64,000 nt of DNA, taken from contig NZ_CP049243.1 of the NCBI RefSeq assembly GCF_011046245.1, positions 1 to 64,000 of the forward strand. Direction: 5' to 3'. The DNA is from Allorhizobium pseudoryzae (GTDB taxonomy: Bacteria > Pseudomonadota > Alphaproteobacteria > Rhizobiales > Rhizobiaceae). A program made the position numbers and the translations under genes. A model generated the notes under the pieces. It saw only the letters and a list, made by a program, of their open reading frames with translations, ran no database searches and was not told where the DNA came from. Positions 26,720 to 35,884 of the stretch are shown piece after piece; positions within the stretch are counted from its first letter, which is position 1; the number at the start of each line of letters is the position of its first letter.

Positions 26720-27731
26720 TTGGCTGGATCGTTGGGACGAGGGCCGAGCCCAACGCGGCGAAGAGGCCAAGAAGATCACGGACTTCATTCTGGACGCCGA
26801 TCGTGCATTTCCCGGCATTGGGGCGGCTGAAACGGTAGAGGAGTTTTGCGTTCTGGCGGAAACGGCCGCCGCTGACCCGGAGTACTTTGAGCCGCCTGAT
26901 GCGAGCGATCATAGCTTCGAGCTGCGGGATGGCTGGCTGACATTCCCCTCAGACGTTGCAACCGATGTTGCTGAAAACAACATCGTGTGGGCCAAGATCA
27001 CCGAGAGCGGAAAACGCGATCAGGCGGTGGTGATCTTCCATCACTGGAACGCCGAAAGTCGCAACCGGCAGATTACCGGGTTCCTCTCCTGGCAAGGGGT
27101 CACAGTCATCGAGATCGCCATGCCTTACCACTTGGAGCGCAAGCGCCCGGTCTCGCTCTATGCCGATTACATGCTCAGCGCCAATCTCGGCCGAACGGTG
27201 CAGGCCGTCAGACAGGCTGTATGGGACGGGCGCAAGCTTATCCGCTGGCTGAAGCGCGAGGGGTATCGGGATGTTTCCGTCCTCGGGATGAGTCTTGGTT
27301 CCTGGATAGCCGGACTGGTCGCGGCGCATGAAACCGCCGTTTCTCGGGCGTCGCTGTTCCTCACGGCAGGAAGCCTCGCCGAAATGGTATGGACCGGGCG
27401 CGCAACCCGATCGATCCGGAAAAGCCTCGAGCCGCATCTTACGCTTGCCCAGCTGCAAAGAGCTTGGGCACCACTTAATCTCGAAAACCATGCAGACAGG
27501 CTGGCGCGGCCAAGCCTCGAGCTTCATGTCATACTGGCATTGAGGGACACGGTTGTTTTGCCGGACCTGTCAGAACGCCTGCTACGGAGGCTGAAGAATG
27601 CCGGAGCCAGAGTGAGCGTGGTGCAACTGAATTGCGGCCACTACTCTCTTGCGCGGCCACCCTACATCTTGAGAGCTGGCTGGAGCCTGAAGCGGTTTCT
27701 GTTGCGCAAGCGTGAGGCCGCCCAGGCTTAG
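26709..27731 (+). CDS. RcgR-like alpha/beta hydrolase
   Basis: A 340-residue alpha/beta hydrolase. The nucleophile elbow is GMSLGSW near residue 195, in the sequence VSVLGMSLG. A late GHYSLARPPY segment (about 305) supplies the probable catalytic His. It resembles the DUF2048/ABHD18 type. It overlaps the RcgA-like gene by 11 bp, so the two are translationally linked. In rhizobial plasmids this partner has been described as a putative quorum-lactone hydrolase. Neither lactonase nor any other activity can be shown from sequence. Confidence 0.6.
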   Translation: MFHNWLDRWDEGRAQRGEEAKKITDFILDADRAFPGIGAAETVEEFCVLAETAAADPEYFEPPDASDHSFELRDGWLTFPSDVATDVAENNIVWAKITESGKRDQAVVIFHHWNAESRNRQITGFLSWQGVTVIEIAMPYHLERKRPVSLYADYMLSANLGRTVQAVRQAVWDGRKLIRWLKREGYRDVSVLGMSLGSWIAGLVAAHETAVSRASLFLTAGSLAEMVWTGRATRSIRKSLEPHLTLAQLQRAWAPLNLENHADRLARPSLELHVILALRDTVVLPDLSERLLRRLKNAGARVSVVQLNCGHYSLARPPYILRAGWSLKRFLLRKREAAQA

Positions 27732-28190
27732 GAGCCCTTGAGCGCCGCGTCGAGCGGCACCCAACCGCTATGAGGGGAGCCCCCTTCGGCCCCTCCCCTC
27801 AAACTCCCCTTCCCCCTCACGACGGGCGCGCCGCGCAAGCGGGACGGCTCACTGAGGCCTGTGGTCGTTTCCGCCTAGGAGCGTCGACGCGAGCTCAACC
27901 ACCGCTGCAGCATCACGGTGATGGAGATCCGACCTGGCGGCCGGACAACGATTTGCCGGTTGAAGGCAAAGGCGACGGCCGGGGCTACGAAGGCCGCGTT
28001 TTCGGGCCGCTCCTTAGCGGCCGTACGTAATCTAATGCTGCGCACGATATGTCAGGCCCCGCCATGGCGTGCAATCCTAAAGGGTTCTCCTCTCCGCTTC
28101 GCTCCGTTGCGATCGCTGCGCGATGCACTCGGCAGTTCCATCCTTATTCGAGCTTCGCGATTACGCACAACCATTAAGGAGGAACCTCTG
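27732..28190. other. Gene-free stretch with a long hairpin
   Basis: No convincing gene is seen. TGAGGGGAG (27771-27779) and CTCCCCTCA (27793-27801) form perfect 9-bp arms 40 bp after the RcgR-like stop and may act as a terminator. The remainder is GC-rich and ends in AAGGAGG, the Shine-Dalgarno sequence of the next small gene. Confidence 0.4.
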
Positions 28191-28388
28191 ATGAAAACGC
28201 TCGTAACCTTCTGCCAGAAAACCGGCCGTCGCCTTCGCCAGTTCATCAACCGGCAAATCGCGAAGTTGTCCCAAAAGGGCCAACTTCGGTTCTCCATCGC
28301 CGTGATGCTTCCGCTCATCGCCAAGGTCGAGTTCAGCTATCAAGTCGAGCTCAACAGCAAGGCCGAAAACGACCACAGGCCTCAGTGA
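28191..28388 (+). CDS. Small basic hypothetical protein
   Basis: A 65-residue protein (MKTLVTFCQKTGRRLRQF...) with a near-perfect AAGGAGG before the ATG. It has a basic N-terminal half and a hydrophobic stretch (SIAVMLPLIAKVEF), so it may associate with membranes. A GC-rich hairpin (CCCTGCAGGG) follows the stop. No family is recognised. Confidence 0.5.
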   Translation: MKTLVTFCQKTGRRLRQFINRQIAKLSQKGQLRFSIAVMLPLIAKVEFSYQVELNSKAENDHRPQ

Positions 28389-28485
28389 GTTACAGCCGCA
28401 CCCTGCCCTGCAGGGTGCGGCCTATCCGTCGTGATCCCGAACCCGCGGCCTTGCGCGCGCCCGTAGGAAGCATATTTGCTGGAAG

Positions 28486-28737
28486 ATGACAGACTTTCCA
28501 AAAGCGCCACCCGAAAAGGACGAAAGCCGCTACATCGCGTGTCAGATGGCGGTGGAGACTGTTTTGCAGGACCTGGTAGAGGATGCCATGCGCCGAGGTT
28601 GGGAGGATACGGAAGTCCTCTCCGCTATTACAGAGGTTGCTGACAACCTCATGCTGGCGGTGGCTGCAAATCGGGATCTAGACCTGCTTCTCGCTGCTCT
28701 GCGAAGAAAAATGCCCCCGCCCAATCTTGCCAGCTAA
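28486..28737 (+). CDS. Small hypothetical protein
   Basis: An 83-residue acidic, helical protein (MTDFPKAPPEKDESRYIACQMAVETVL...). The ATG is preceded by a weak TGGAAG. The composition is coding-like and soluble. The function is unknown. Confidence 0.45.
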   Translation: MTDFPKAPPEKDESRYIACQMAVETVLQDLVEDAMRRGWEDTEVLSAITEVADNLMLAVAANRDLDLLLAALRRKMPPPNLAS

Positions 28738-29091
28738 GCAGGGTTCGACGCGATCATGCTTGGTATCCAACACGAGGCGCGGCTGTTCAGGGGCGCGAGT
28801 TCTCAGGCGTCCGCTTCGCGGCACCTCAGGCTGAGGGCTGAATGACACTCCAACGAGCGAAGTCAGCCTTCGCCCCGAAGGAGACATTCCGGGACAAATA
28901 GCCGCCAGACGGCTACGCGTCTTCAGAGAAGACATGAGCTGCTTCGAAGTTGACGGCTGTATTGGGGCCGACGAACGAACACGGTCGTTGGCGATCGAAT
29001 GCTATGCCGCGGCTTCGCGCCTTCACTTCGGTAATTGGCCGGATGCAACAACTGCGATGGTCGTTCGATTTGCGCACGCGCAAAACTCAGT
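28738..29091. other. Gene-free stretch
   Basis: No gene with support is seen in these 354 bases. A small inverted repeat (TAGCCG, 5-nt loop, CGGCTA, 28899-28915) is the only structure noted. Confidence 0.35.
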
Positions 29092-29343
29092 TCAGTGGAC
29101 TATTTCACAAGTGAGTTCGATACCGAAACCGATGGTTCGCAGGTGATGAGCGATATTCAGGAGAAGGTGGTCGCGCTTGCCATAGCGCTCGCAGATCTCA
29201 TTGACTTGTTCGCTGATGGCCCCCCTCAGCGTTTCAGGCACCGCGAACTCCGCGATGACATACGCTTCGCGACCAATCGCGTAAACCGGACAACCTGTAG
29301 CCAAAAGCTCCTCTACGAAGGCAGGTATCTGATCCTCGGTCAT
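29092..29343 (-). CDS. Small hypothetical protein
   Basis: An 83-residue protein (MTEDQIPAFVEELLATGCPVYAIG...) that looks like a small alpha/beta domain. It lies 12 bp downstream of the GGDEF-EAL gene on the same strand and may be cotranscribed with it. No family is recognised. Confidence 0.4.
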   Translation of the reverse strand: MTEDQIPAFVEELLATGCPVYAIGREAYVIAEFAVPETLRGAISEQVNEICERYGKRDHLLLNIAHHLRTIGFGIELTCEIVH

Positions 29344-29355
29344 GACTCATGGACC

Positions 29356-31107
29356 CTAGGACACGGCGGCAAACTTTGTGGTCAAGCCGTCAGCCGACCT
29401 AGCGGCCAGCTCGGTTATCGGTGATGGAATCCCGAAAAAGTACCCTTGTGCGATGTCACATCCGAGTGTTCTCAAAACTTCGAGCTGATCGGCGTTTTCG
29501 ACACCTTCTGCAACGACCTTGTGTCCAAGACCATGGGCCATTGCGATAACGGATGACACTATGATCCGGCTATCATGGCTTGTGGCGATGTCCTGAACCA
29601 GTGAGCGGTCGATCTTCAGAAAATCGTAAGGGAGCTTGGAGAGCTGTGCCAAGTTCGAAAACCCGGTTCCGAAATCGTCGATCGCCACTTTGAACCCTGC
29701 GGCCCTTAGCGCCTCAAGATGCTGACGAGCCTTGTCAAGATCCAGCATCGCAACCGACTCTGTCACCTCCAACTCCAGATCGCTTGGCTTGATGCCACGA
29801 GACACAACATAGGAGGAGAGCTTCTCGGCGAAGTTTTCGTCTGCGAACTGGGTTGGGCATACATTAACAGCTACCCGTGCTGACAATCCTGGGTTACTCA
29901 GTTCACCCACATCTTGCGCAACAATCGACATAACCTTGCGACCGATCCGCTCCAGTCCGTCACCAGCGGCGGCGACATCTAGAAAGCTGCCCGGATACAG
30001 CAGTCCCCGTGTGGGATGCGCCCATCTGACCAGAGCTTCATAGCTTTCGACTTCACCAGATTTGAGGTCGATTTTAGACTGGTAGTGAACAACCATCTCG
30101 TCGTTGTCTATCGCATGGACGAAATCTCGCTCAAGCTCTGCACGGTCAATAGCCTTTTCGCGCATCAGGTCATCGAAGACTGCATAGGTTCCGCGTCCTC
30201 GGCTCTTGGCCTCATACATTGCCATGTCGGCATGTTTCAGCGTGTCGGCACAAGATATGCCCCCGCCGAGTGCTGCAATACCCACGCTCGCACCAATCTG
30301 GATTCGCCTTTGGCCGATAACGAAAGGATCAGCCAAAGCATCGATCAGTTGTTGAGCAATTTGGTTGATCTCCTGTTGGCTATTTTCACCCGTCACCAGG
30401 ACAACAAATTCGTCCCCGGCGAAGCGAAAAAGGAGCCGGCACCCGGGCGATGCGACATCAACGGTATCTGGGGTGAGGCAAAGATTCACATTCTCAGCGG
30501 TAATCTGGAGACCATCGACCAGCATTCTGGAGGACGCCATCTTGAGCAGCTTGTCTCCTATCTGGTGGCCGTAAAGATCGTTGACCTGCTTGAAGCGGTC
30601 GAGGTCGATGAACAGGATATGCCCGGATAGCTTCTCGGCTCTCTCAAGGAGCTCGTTAAGGACTGCGCGATTGGGAAGACCTGTTATGCCGTCTTCGTAA
30701 GCCAGCGTATTGATTTTGGAGACATTGTCGTTGAGCCGCGCCACCATTTTTCGGAAGCTCTCAGCCAGGCCTCCGACTTCGCATCGGCAGTCCACCGTCA
30801 CAACGGTTTCATAGTTGCCCGAAGCGATGGCTTCTGTGCTCGCCTTCAGGTTCTGAATCGGACGGGTCAACCGCCCGGTCATGTAGTAAGTGAAGCTAGA
30901 GGCGGCAGCAATCGAGGCCACGAGCTTGGCATACCCGACTGCGGTCAACGAGTGAGAAGTCTCAGCATCTTGGTATTCCAGAAGGTAGAACACCAGTGCG
31001 GCAATCAGGGAGCTAAACACGCCAATCATTATGGTGAATCTAACACGCAGGCTATTCAGGCCATGCCCCAAGATTCGCCCTGTAATCAGCTCGGTGTCAA
31101 CTTCCAT
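29356..31107 (-). CDS. GGDEF-EAL cyclic-di-GMP protein
   Basis: A 583-residue membrane protein. Two hydrophobic segments lie at about 24-42 and 60-77, then a HAMP linker (80-130). The GGDEF domain (about 135-310) has an AGDEF site (RFAGDEFVVL), a variant known to be compatible with cyclase activity. The EAL domain (about 325-570) keeps EALVRW, NVCPTQF, ELEVTES, IDDFGTGFS, KIDRSLV and VAEGVEN, so phosphodiesterase activity is likely. The net role cannot be predicted. There is no periplasmic sensor of any size. Confidence 0.88.
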   Translation of the reverse strand: MEVDTELITGRILGHGLNSLRVRFTIMIGVFSSLIAALVFYLLEYQDAETSHSLTAVGYAKLVASIAAASSFTYYMTGRLTRPIQNLKASTEAIASGNYETVVTVDCRCEVGGLAESFRKMVARLNDNVSKINTLAYEDGITGLPNRAVLNELLERAEKLSGHILFIDLDRFKQVNDLYGHQIGDKLLKMASSRMLVDGLQITAENVNLCLTPDTVDVASPGCRLLFRFAGDEFVVLVTGENSQQEINQIAQQLIDALADPFVIGQRRIQIGASVGIAALGGGISCADTLKHADMAMYEAKSRGRGTYAVFDDLMREKAIDRAELERDFVHAIDNDEMVVHYQSKIDLKSGEVESYEALVRWAHPTRGLLYPGSFLDVAAAGDGLERIGRKVMSIVAQDVGELSNPGLSARVAVNVCPTQFADENFAEKLSSYVVSRGIKPSDLELEVTESVAMLDLDKARQHLEALRAAGFKVAIDDFGTGFSNLAQLSKLPYDFLKIDRSLVQDIATSHDSRIIVSSVIAMAHGLGHKVVAEGVENADQLEVLRTLGCDIAQGYFFGIPSPITELAARSADGLTTKFAAVS

Positions 31108-31183
31108 TACTGCACACTCTCCATGGATGGATTAGCGGACCGATTTTGATCGGCCCGCCAGTCTGCGTCTCGATTTCGGAAGC

Positions 31184-33094
31184 TTAGAAATCCTCCCACG
31201 CCTCGTTCTTTACTGCGGTATTGCCTCTGACGGCTGTGGCAACCCGGCTGATCAGCCTGCGGGCTGGCGACGCAGTGGGGGCATTCACGGAGGTAACTTC
31301 CGAAGGCGCAGACCTGTTCTGCGAACTGCCGATCTCGAAGCGACCAATGAGCTGAAAGAGTGCTTCTGCTTCCTTGGCGAGAGAGTGGCTAGCGGCGGTC
31401 GATTCCTCGACCATGGCCGCATTTTGCTGCGTACCCTGGTCCATCGTGTTGACTGCCGTATTGATCTCTTTCAGACCTGTCGCCTGTTCCTTGGCGCCTT
31501 CCACAATTGCGGTAACATTGACGCTGACCGCTTGGACCTGAGATACGATATGCTCAAGTGCCTTGCCTGTTTCTGTGACAAGATGAACGCCGTTCTCCAC
31601 CTGCTCGCCAGACTTCGAGATCAATGTCTTGATCTCCTTTGCCGCTGAGGCCGACCGTTGGGCCAGCTCCCGCACCTCTTGAGCGACTACAGCAAAGCCC
31701 TTGCCAGCCTCTCCGGCACGTGCCGCTTCGACGCCCGCGTTGAGTGCTAGCAGGTTCGTCTGGAAGGCGATCTCATCGATGACACCGATAATGCTTGAGA
31801 TTTCGCGCGACGACGACTCGATCTCCTGCATTGCATGAACTGCACGATTCACGATCTCTCCTGACCGCTCGGCCGACTGGCGGGTTTCCTGAACCTGCTT
31901 GCCCGCTTCTTCGGCGCGTCTGCTGGAATCGGAGACGGTTGTCGTGATCTGCTCGAGCGCTGCTGCTGTTTCTTCTACGGATGCTGCTTGCTGTTCCGTC
32001 CGCTTCGACAGATCGTCTGCAGCCGCGCGGATCTGGTTGGATCCGGCAGCAATGGCCTGCGCATTCTGACCGACCCGGCGCATTGCATCCTCGAGCTTAG
32101 CCACGGCTTCATTGAAGTCGATGCGGACCTGGTCCAGTCGTTCGGCGAAGACGCTTTCGATCCGGTAGGTCAGCTTGCCACTCGACAACTCGTTCAGAGC
32201 GTGACCGATGCTCTCGACTGCAAAACGGACTTCCGCCGCTTCCTGAGCCTGTCTGCGTTCCCGTTCGATGCGTTCCTGCTCGCTGAGCGACCGGTTCGCT
32301 TCCGCTTCCTTTTCAAGACGAACGCGCTCTTGCGCATTGTCCCTGAAGATCGCAACTGTCGAGGCCATTTTGCCAATCTCGTCCTTGCGTCCTTCGCCGT
32401 AGATTTCGACCTGAAGGTTGCCGGCGGCGAGATCGGCCATTGCTGCCGTGATGGAATTCACCGGTCGTATGACGCCGCGCAAGACGGTCCATGTAGAGAA
32501 CACCGCTACGGCAGCACCAAGCACCGATAGCGTTGTCATAAAGGTCGTCAGCAACGATGTCAGTTGATTGCCCTTATCGAGGTCCTGCTTTGCCACCTCG
32601 ATCTGCAGATCGATCAGCTTTGAGATGTCAGTGCCGAGGGGGTCAATCGTCGGATAGAGCTTCTGATCAGCGAAGTCCGAAAGGGCGTTGCGATCGCCAG
32701 ATGCAAGGATCTGCCGGAGGTTCTCTACACCTGCATTTGATTTAGCACGTACTTCAGCGAAGTTGTCGGCGATTTGCTTTTCTTCTGCCGTCAGCGTCGT
32801 TGAAATATACTCTTTCCAATGGGCCTCAATGGAAGCAAGAGCCCTGTCGACATTCGCCAAGCCATCCTTTGGAGACATTGCTCCCGCACGGACCTTGTGC
32901 GCCGTGTCCACAATATCCACGGCATAGCCGTCGCCGATCCGCTTGAGCTGCTCCATGGGCATAACGCGGTCTAGAACGATCGAGTTGGCGATCTCCGCCT
33001 CTACCCTCATGGCGTAGAAACTGAACGCAGTGATCGCGATTAGTGCCGCGGTCAGCAGCGAGATGCATGCAAGAAGTTTTACCCTGATTGTCAT
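31184..33094 (-). CDS. Methyl-accepting chemotaxis protein
   Basis: A 636-residue chemoreceptor. A first membrane helix at about 8-28 precedes a four-helix-bundle ligand domain (30-185). The second helix lies at 188-210, followed by HAMP (212-265), a second HAMP-like stretch and the MCP signalling domain with the hairpin tip [28 protein letters not shown] (split here only by description) near 430-470. The C-terminus AWEDF fits the x-W-x-x-F CheR-tethering pentapeptide. The ligand is unknown. Confidence 0.9.
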   Translation of the reverse strand: MTIRVKLLACISLLTAALIAITAFSFYAMRVEAEIANSIVLDRVMPMEQLKRIGDGYAVDIVDTAHKVRAGAMSPKDGLANVDRALASIEAHWKEYISTTLTAEEKQIADNFAEVRAKSNAGVENLRQILASGDRNALSDFADQKLYPTIDPLGTDISKLIDLQIEVAKQDLDKGNQLTSLLTTFMTTLSVLGAAVAVFSTWTVLRGVIRPVNSITAAMADLAAGNLQVEIYGEGRKDEIGKMASTVAIFRDNAQERVRLEKEAEANRSLSEQERIERERRQAQEAAEVRFAVESIGHALNELSSGKLTYRIESVFAERLDQVRIDFNEAVAKLEDAMRRVGQNAQAIAAGSNQIRAAADDLSKRTEQQAASVEETAAALEQITTTVSDSSRRAEEAGKQVQETRQSAERSGEIVNRAVHAMQEIESSSREISSIIGVIDEIAFQTNLLALNAGVEAARAGEAGKGFAVVAQEVRELAQRSASAAKEIKTLISKSGEQVENGVHLVTETGKALEHIVSQVQAVSVNVTAIVEGAKEQATGLKEINTAVNTMDQGTQQNAAMVEESTAASHSLAKEAEALFQLIGRFEIGSSQNRSAPSEVTSVNAPTASPARRLISRVATAVRGNTAVKNEAWEDF

Positions 33095-33358
33095 TGTGTC
33101 CCCTTCCCAAAACCTATCGAATGAGTGCGCGCCCCCTTGAAGGCTAAGCTCTATACTTAAGCAGACGCTTAATTTTTATGCGCCGAGCAAGCTTATGCGT
33201 CCCCTCGTGATCACTGGACATGAAATCTAGGAGTCGAATCTTTACGAATAGCTAATGAATTAGAGAGTCGATGCAAAATTGTTGAGCAAATGCCTGCAGC
33301 AGCGTCAGCGATCTGAGTTTAGGGACTGAAGTGCACCCCGTTTCACCGGACATGTCGG

Positions 33359-34186
33359 CTAGTTTGATTTAGCCCTAATGAACTGCCGGGGAGAAGCCAT
33401 CTTGAGCGCGGAATGGGGATGGATTTCGTTATAGTCCTCGATCCATCCGTCGATGAGCCGGAGCGCTGTTTCGGCGTCCGGTAGAGCTGAGATGCGGATA
33501 TAGTCCCGCTTCAGGGTTTTGACGAAGGCCTCCGACATGCCGTTCGACTGCGGACTGGCCACCGGCGTGAAGCAAGGCGTCAGATTGAGCGCCTGGGCAA
33601 ACAGCCTCGTTTCCCTCGCAGTGTATGCCGAGCCATTGTCCGAGAGATGCTCGATTGCGTGCGGGGCTCGGGTCGCTGCGAAGCGCTTCTCGACCGCCTC
33701 CAGCATCATGTCGCGCACGTCCGAGCCGGAGATGCCCGCGTTGGCGACCGCCGTCCAGGCGATGATCTCGCGGTCGAAGGCGTCGATGATGAAGGCGAGA
33801 CGAATGACCTCGCCATTCCAGCAGGTGAACTCCAGCCCGTCCGAGCACCAGCGCATGTTCGAGCGCATGACCATCACCTTGCCGTCATGGAGGCGGCCCT
33901 TGCGAACGGCGGTGTGCTTCTCCAGCAGCATGGCGTGGTTGCCCATGATGCGATGAACCCGTTTAGCGTTGACGACAGGCTTATCGGCGGCTCGCCTCTC
34001 GCGATTGAGGAGCGCGGCGATCCGCCGATAGCCATAGGTTGGCCTTTGATCCACCAGCCTGCGGATGATGGGCAAGAGCTCTGCATCCTCGGCCTTGTGA
34101 TAGGAGCGACGCGGCTTCGATCTGCCTTTCAGCCGCTCGATCAGGTTGGAACGGGATACGCCCAGCGTGTCGGCGACTGATTTCAT
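33359..34186 (-). CDS. IS3-family transposase OrfB (DDE integrase)
   Basis: The 275-residue catalytic part of the transposase. The DDE residues are in WCSDGLEF, HLSDNGSAY and NGMSEAFVKTLKRD. The frame is open upstream of its ATG without a stop as far as the A7 slip site in orfA, reading KKTDIAADLVAEGRFP. The active enzyme is therefore expected to be an OrfAB fusion made by -1 frameshifting. The ATG overlaps the orfA stop by 4 bp. Confidence 0.9.
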   Translation of the reverse strand: MKSVADTLGVSRSNLIERLKGRSKPRRSYHKAEDAELLPIIRRLVDQRPTYGYRRIAALLNRERRAADKPVVNAKRVHRIMGNHAMLLEKHTAVRKGRLHDGKVMVMRSNMRWCSDGLEFTCWNGEVIRLAFIIDAFDREIIAWTAVANAGISGSDVRDMMLEAVEKRFAATRAPHAIEHLSDNGSAYTARETRLFAQALNLTPCFTPVASPQSNGMSEAFVKTLKRDYIRISALPDAETALRLIDGWIEDYNEIHPHSALKMASPRQFIRAKSN

Positions 34187-34572
34187 CGGGAACCGTCCTT
34201 CGGCAACAAGATCGGCCGCGATATCCGTTTTTTTGAGTCTGCTTTGGACAAGGCTTCGCGGAGAATTTCGACCTCCATCGTCTTGCGGCCAAGCATGCGC
34301 TCCAGCTCGCGGACACGATCCTCCAGCTTCTTCACTTCCGAATTGCCGACAACCGGCTCGTCCGAATCCACGGCTGCAGCACCTCCCTCACTCAAGAGCC
34401 TGCGCCAGCGGTAAAGCAGATTGGGCGCGACGCCATGGCGGCGAGCGGCCGAAGACACCGTCTCGCCTGGTTCGAAACTCTGCTCGATGATTGTCAGCTT
34501 CTGCTCGGTTGTCCACCGTCTACGGCGGACATCACCCGTCAGCAATTCAACATGTCGATACTCGTTAGACAT
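34183..34572 (-). CDS. IS3-family transposase OrfA (HTH)
   Basis: A 129-residue DNA-binding protein with a helix-turn-helix at about 20-60 (ETVSSAARRHGVAPNLLYRWRR) and a leucine-zipper-like region (VKKLEDRVRELERMLGRK). The slippery A7 run (34228-34234) lies near residue 113, in the codons for S-K-K. Confidence 0.88.
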   Translation of the reverse strand: MSNEYRHVELLTGDVRRRRWTTEQKLTIIEQSFEPGETVSSAARRHGVAPNLLYRWRRLLSEGGAAAVDSDEPVVGNSEVKKLEDRVRELERMLGRKTMEVEILREALSKADSKKRISRPILLPKDGSR

Positions 34573-34650
34573 AAGCCTGTCCTCAAGCCTGTGCTTGAGC
34601 CTTTCTGCTTATGCCGAATGTCCGGTCGAAATGGGGGGCAGTTCAGGGAC

Positions 34651-35251
34651 GACATCGCCCTTAAGGAGACGAAACAGACCGCAGCCCGGGAGGGCGGCGG
34701 GTTCTTGCGACCAGAGTTGTCTGGTTCTGCTGTCTGCCGCATGAGCGTTGTCCGCTTTTTGGGTTCGCATGATAGAAAGCGGAGGGACCTTTCCGGCCCC
34801 ACATCAGACAGCCCTCCTGTAAAGTGAATGACCGCTGTGGCCAAACGCGGACCAGATCACCACATACGTGGATGGGCGGTTTTGGCCGTTCGGCACCCCC
34901 TCATCGGACAGTCCGCTTGCGTGAAGAGTTTCGGGCGCCGGCAGGCGTACGAAAGTCCCCGAGGAAGGAACCCGCGGACTACAGGCTGATGCTATGGAGA
35001 TTTCGCTTTTCGGCTGAGGCGCGGGGTGGTGAGACTGCAACCAGGAAGTTGTTCGATGGCTACAGACAGGTCGCTTCGTTGCGGCTCCGCGCGGCTTTGA
35101 CAGCCTGGCACCCCTCTCGTTGGGAGCATATCGACGCCAGTGATCTCCTCAGGCGCATGTGGGTCGGTTGCCGGAGGCGTGAAGCCTGCGGCTGGAGTTT
35201 TTGCCATTCCATGCCGGGTCATGAAGCTGCCTCCCGGGTCGTCTTTGTTGC
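34651..35251. other. Gene-free stretch right of the insertion sequence
   Basis: About 600 bases with several overlapping open frames on both strands, none with a good Shine-Dalgarno sequence, coding composition or recognisable motif. It may be decayed sequence between the IS and the truncated DUF736 gene. Confidence 0.35.
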
Positions 35252-35506
35252 TTGTGGTGGTCCTCGCGGAAGGTTACACCTTTCGACTCCACCAACGAAA
35301 AGGCTCCGACGCATCGCGTCTATGCGAAGTCACCTCGCGGCCACGACATTGAAGTTGGCGGCATCTGGAAGAAGACCAGCGGGGAAGGGAAGCCGTACTA
35401 CACCCTCTCCATCAAGCGCCTCGGCTTCAACGCCAACTTGGGCCGCTACCCCGGCCAAGATGACGTGGCACTGCAGGCCATCATCGAATGGGAACCCCGC
35501 GATTGA
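35252..35506 (+). pseudogene. DUF736-family gene, probably truncated at the 5' end
   Basis: The frame encodes the core and C-terminus of a DUF736 protein: THRVYAKS, VGGIWKKTSGEGKPYYTLSI, and the closing NLGRYPGQDD with IIEWEPRD. The usual N-terminal strand (about 20 residues) is missing. The frame is closed by a TGA at 35222 and the only start is a TTG without a Shine-Dalgarno sequence. It could still be expressed as a short variant. Family members are small plasmid proteins of unknown function. Confidence 0.5.
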
Positions 35507-35513
35507 TTGCTCT

Positions 35514-35541
35514 GGGAGGCCCGATCTCTGATCGGGCTCCC
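35514..35541. terminator. Strong hairpin after the DUF736 remnant
   Basis: GGGAGGCCCGAT and ATCGGGCTCCC pair around CTCTG with one mismatch or bulge. No T-tract follows. It lies 8 bp after the DUF736 stop. Confidence 0.4.
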
Positions 35542-35546
35542 ACCAT

Positions 35547-35590
35547 AAAGAGCCGCTTACCCCGCATTCGCTGGATACTCGGCTCTTTTT
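35547..35590 (+). terminator. Intrinsic terminator
   Basis: AAAGAGCCG and CGGCTCTTT form 9-bp arms followed by further T residues, with A-rich sequence on the left side, so it may work in both directions. It isolates the DUF736 remnant from the antitoxin-Fic module. Confidence 0.55.
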
Positions 35591-35624
35591 GTGCTAATTG
35601 GAACAGTAACTGGAGGCTCTGCCA

Positions 35625-35831
35625 ATGAACGTTCATGCCCCTCGCCCCGATCGCTCTCCGGAAGCTGTTGCAGCACGGAAGAAGGCTTCAGATCAGGCAC
35701 GCGCTGCGAATATGCGGCAGGGTTACACCGGTGACCCGGTCTTGGAAGAAGCGAAGGCCCGCTACGTCGCTGGGGACATCACTTCCGAGGAAATGCGCCA
35801 AGAGATGCTGGCCCGATTCAAGCGGCCTTGA
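35625..35831 (+). CDS. VbhA-like antitoxin
   Basis: A 68-residue protein with the VbhA-type closing domain (VLEEAKARYVAGDITSEEMRQEML, here split at YVAGDI). VbhA inhibits Fic AMP-transferases by inserting a glutamate from an S/T-x-x-x-E-G/N helix. At the matching position this protein reads ANMRQG, so the Ser/Thr is Ala and the key Glu is Gln. ACTGGAGG lies about 8 nt before the ATG. Its fic partner follows after 53 bp, with an intrinsic terminator between them. Confidence 0.7.
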   Translation: MNVHAPRPDRSPEAVAARKKASDQARAANMRQGYTGDPVLEEAKARYVAGDITSEEMRQEMLARFKRP

Positions 35832-35853
35832 TCATCACCTAGACATTTATGGC

Positions 35854-35882
35854 GGCCGCCTGTGAACTCAGGCGGCCTTTTT
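35854..35882 (+). terminator. Intrinsic terminator/attenuator between antitoxin and fic
   Basis: GGCCGCCTG and CAGGCGGCC are perfect 9-bp arms around a 6-nt loop, followed by TTTTT. The fic ATG (35885) lies 2 nt after the T-tract. Most transcripts from the antitoxin promoter should end here, so Fic would be made only by read-through. The structure is seen directly. The regulatory effect is inferred. Confidence 0.7.
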
Positions 35883-35884
35883 GC

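Larger units (their letters stand above)
33322..34650. mobile_element. IS3-family (IS2 group) insertion sequence with target duplication
   Basis: The element runs from 33327 to 34645 (1319 bp) and starts TG and ends CA. Its imperfect terminal inverted repeats are about 32 bp (33327-33358 and 34614-34645), sharing ACCGGACAT and TGAA. A 5-bp duplication GGGAC flanks it (33322-33326 and 34646-34650), which shows insertion by transposition as an intact unit. It encodes orfA and orfB on the minus strand with an A7 slippery run at 34228-34234. It has inserted upstream of the chemoreceptor and next to a truncated DUF736 gene. Confidence 0.9.

Noticed and set aside
34824..35531. 235-codon open frame overlapping the DUF736 remnant
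   Set aside because: It is Arg/Pro/Ser-rich low-complexity sequence and conflicts with the DUF736 frame, which has real family motifs.
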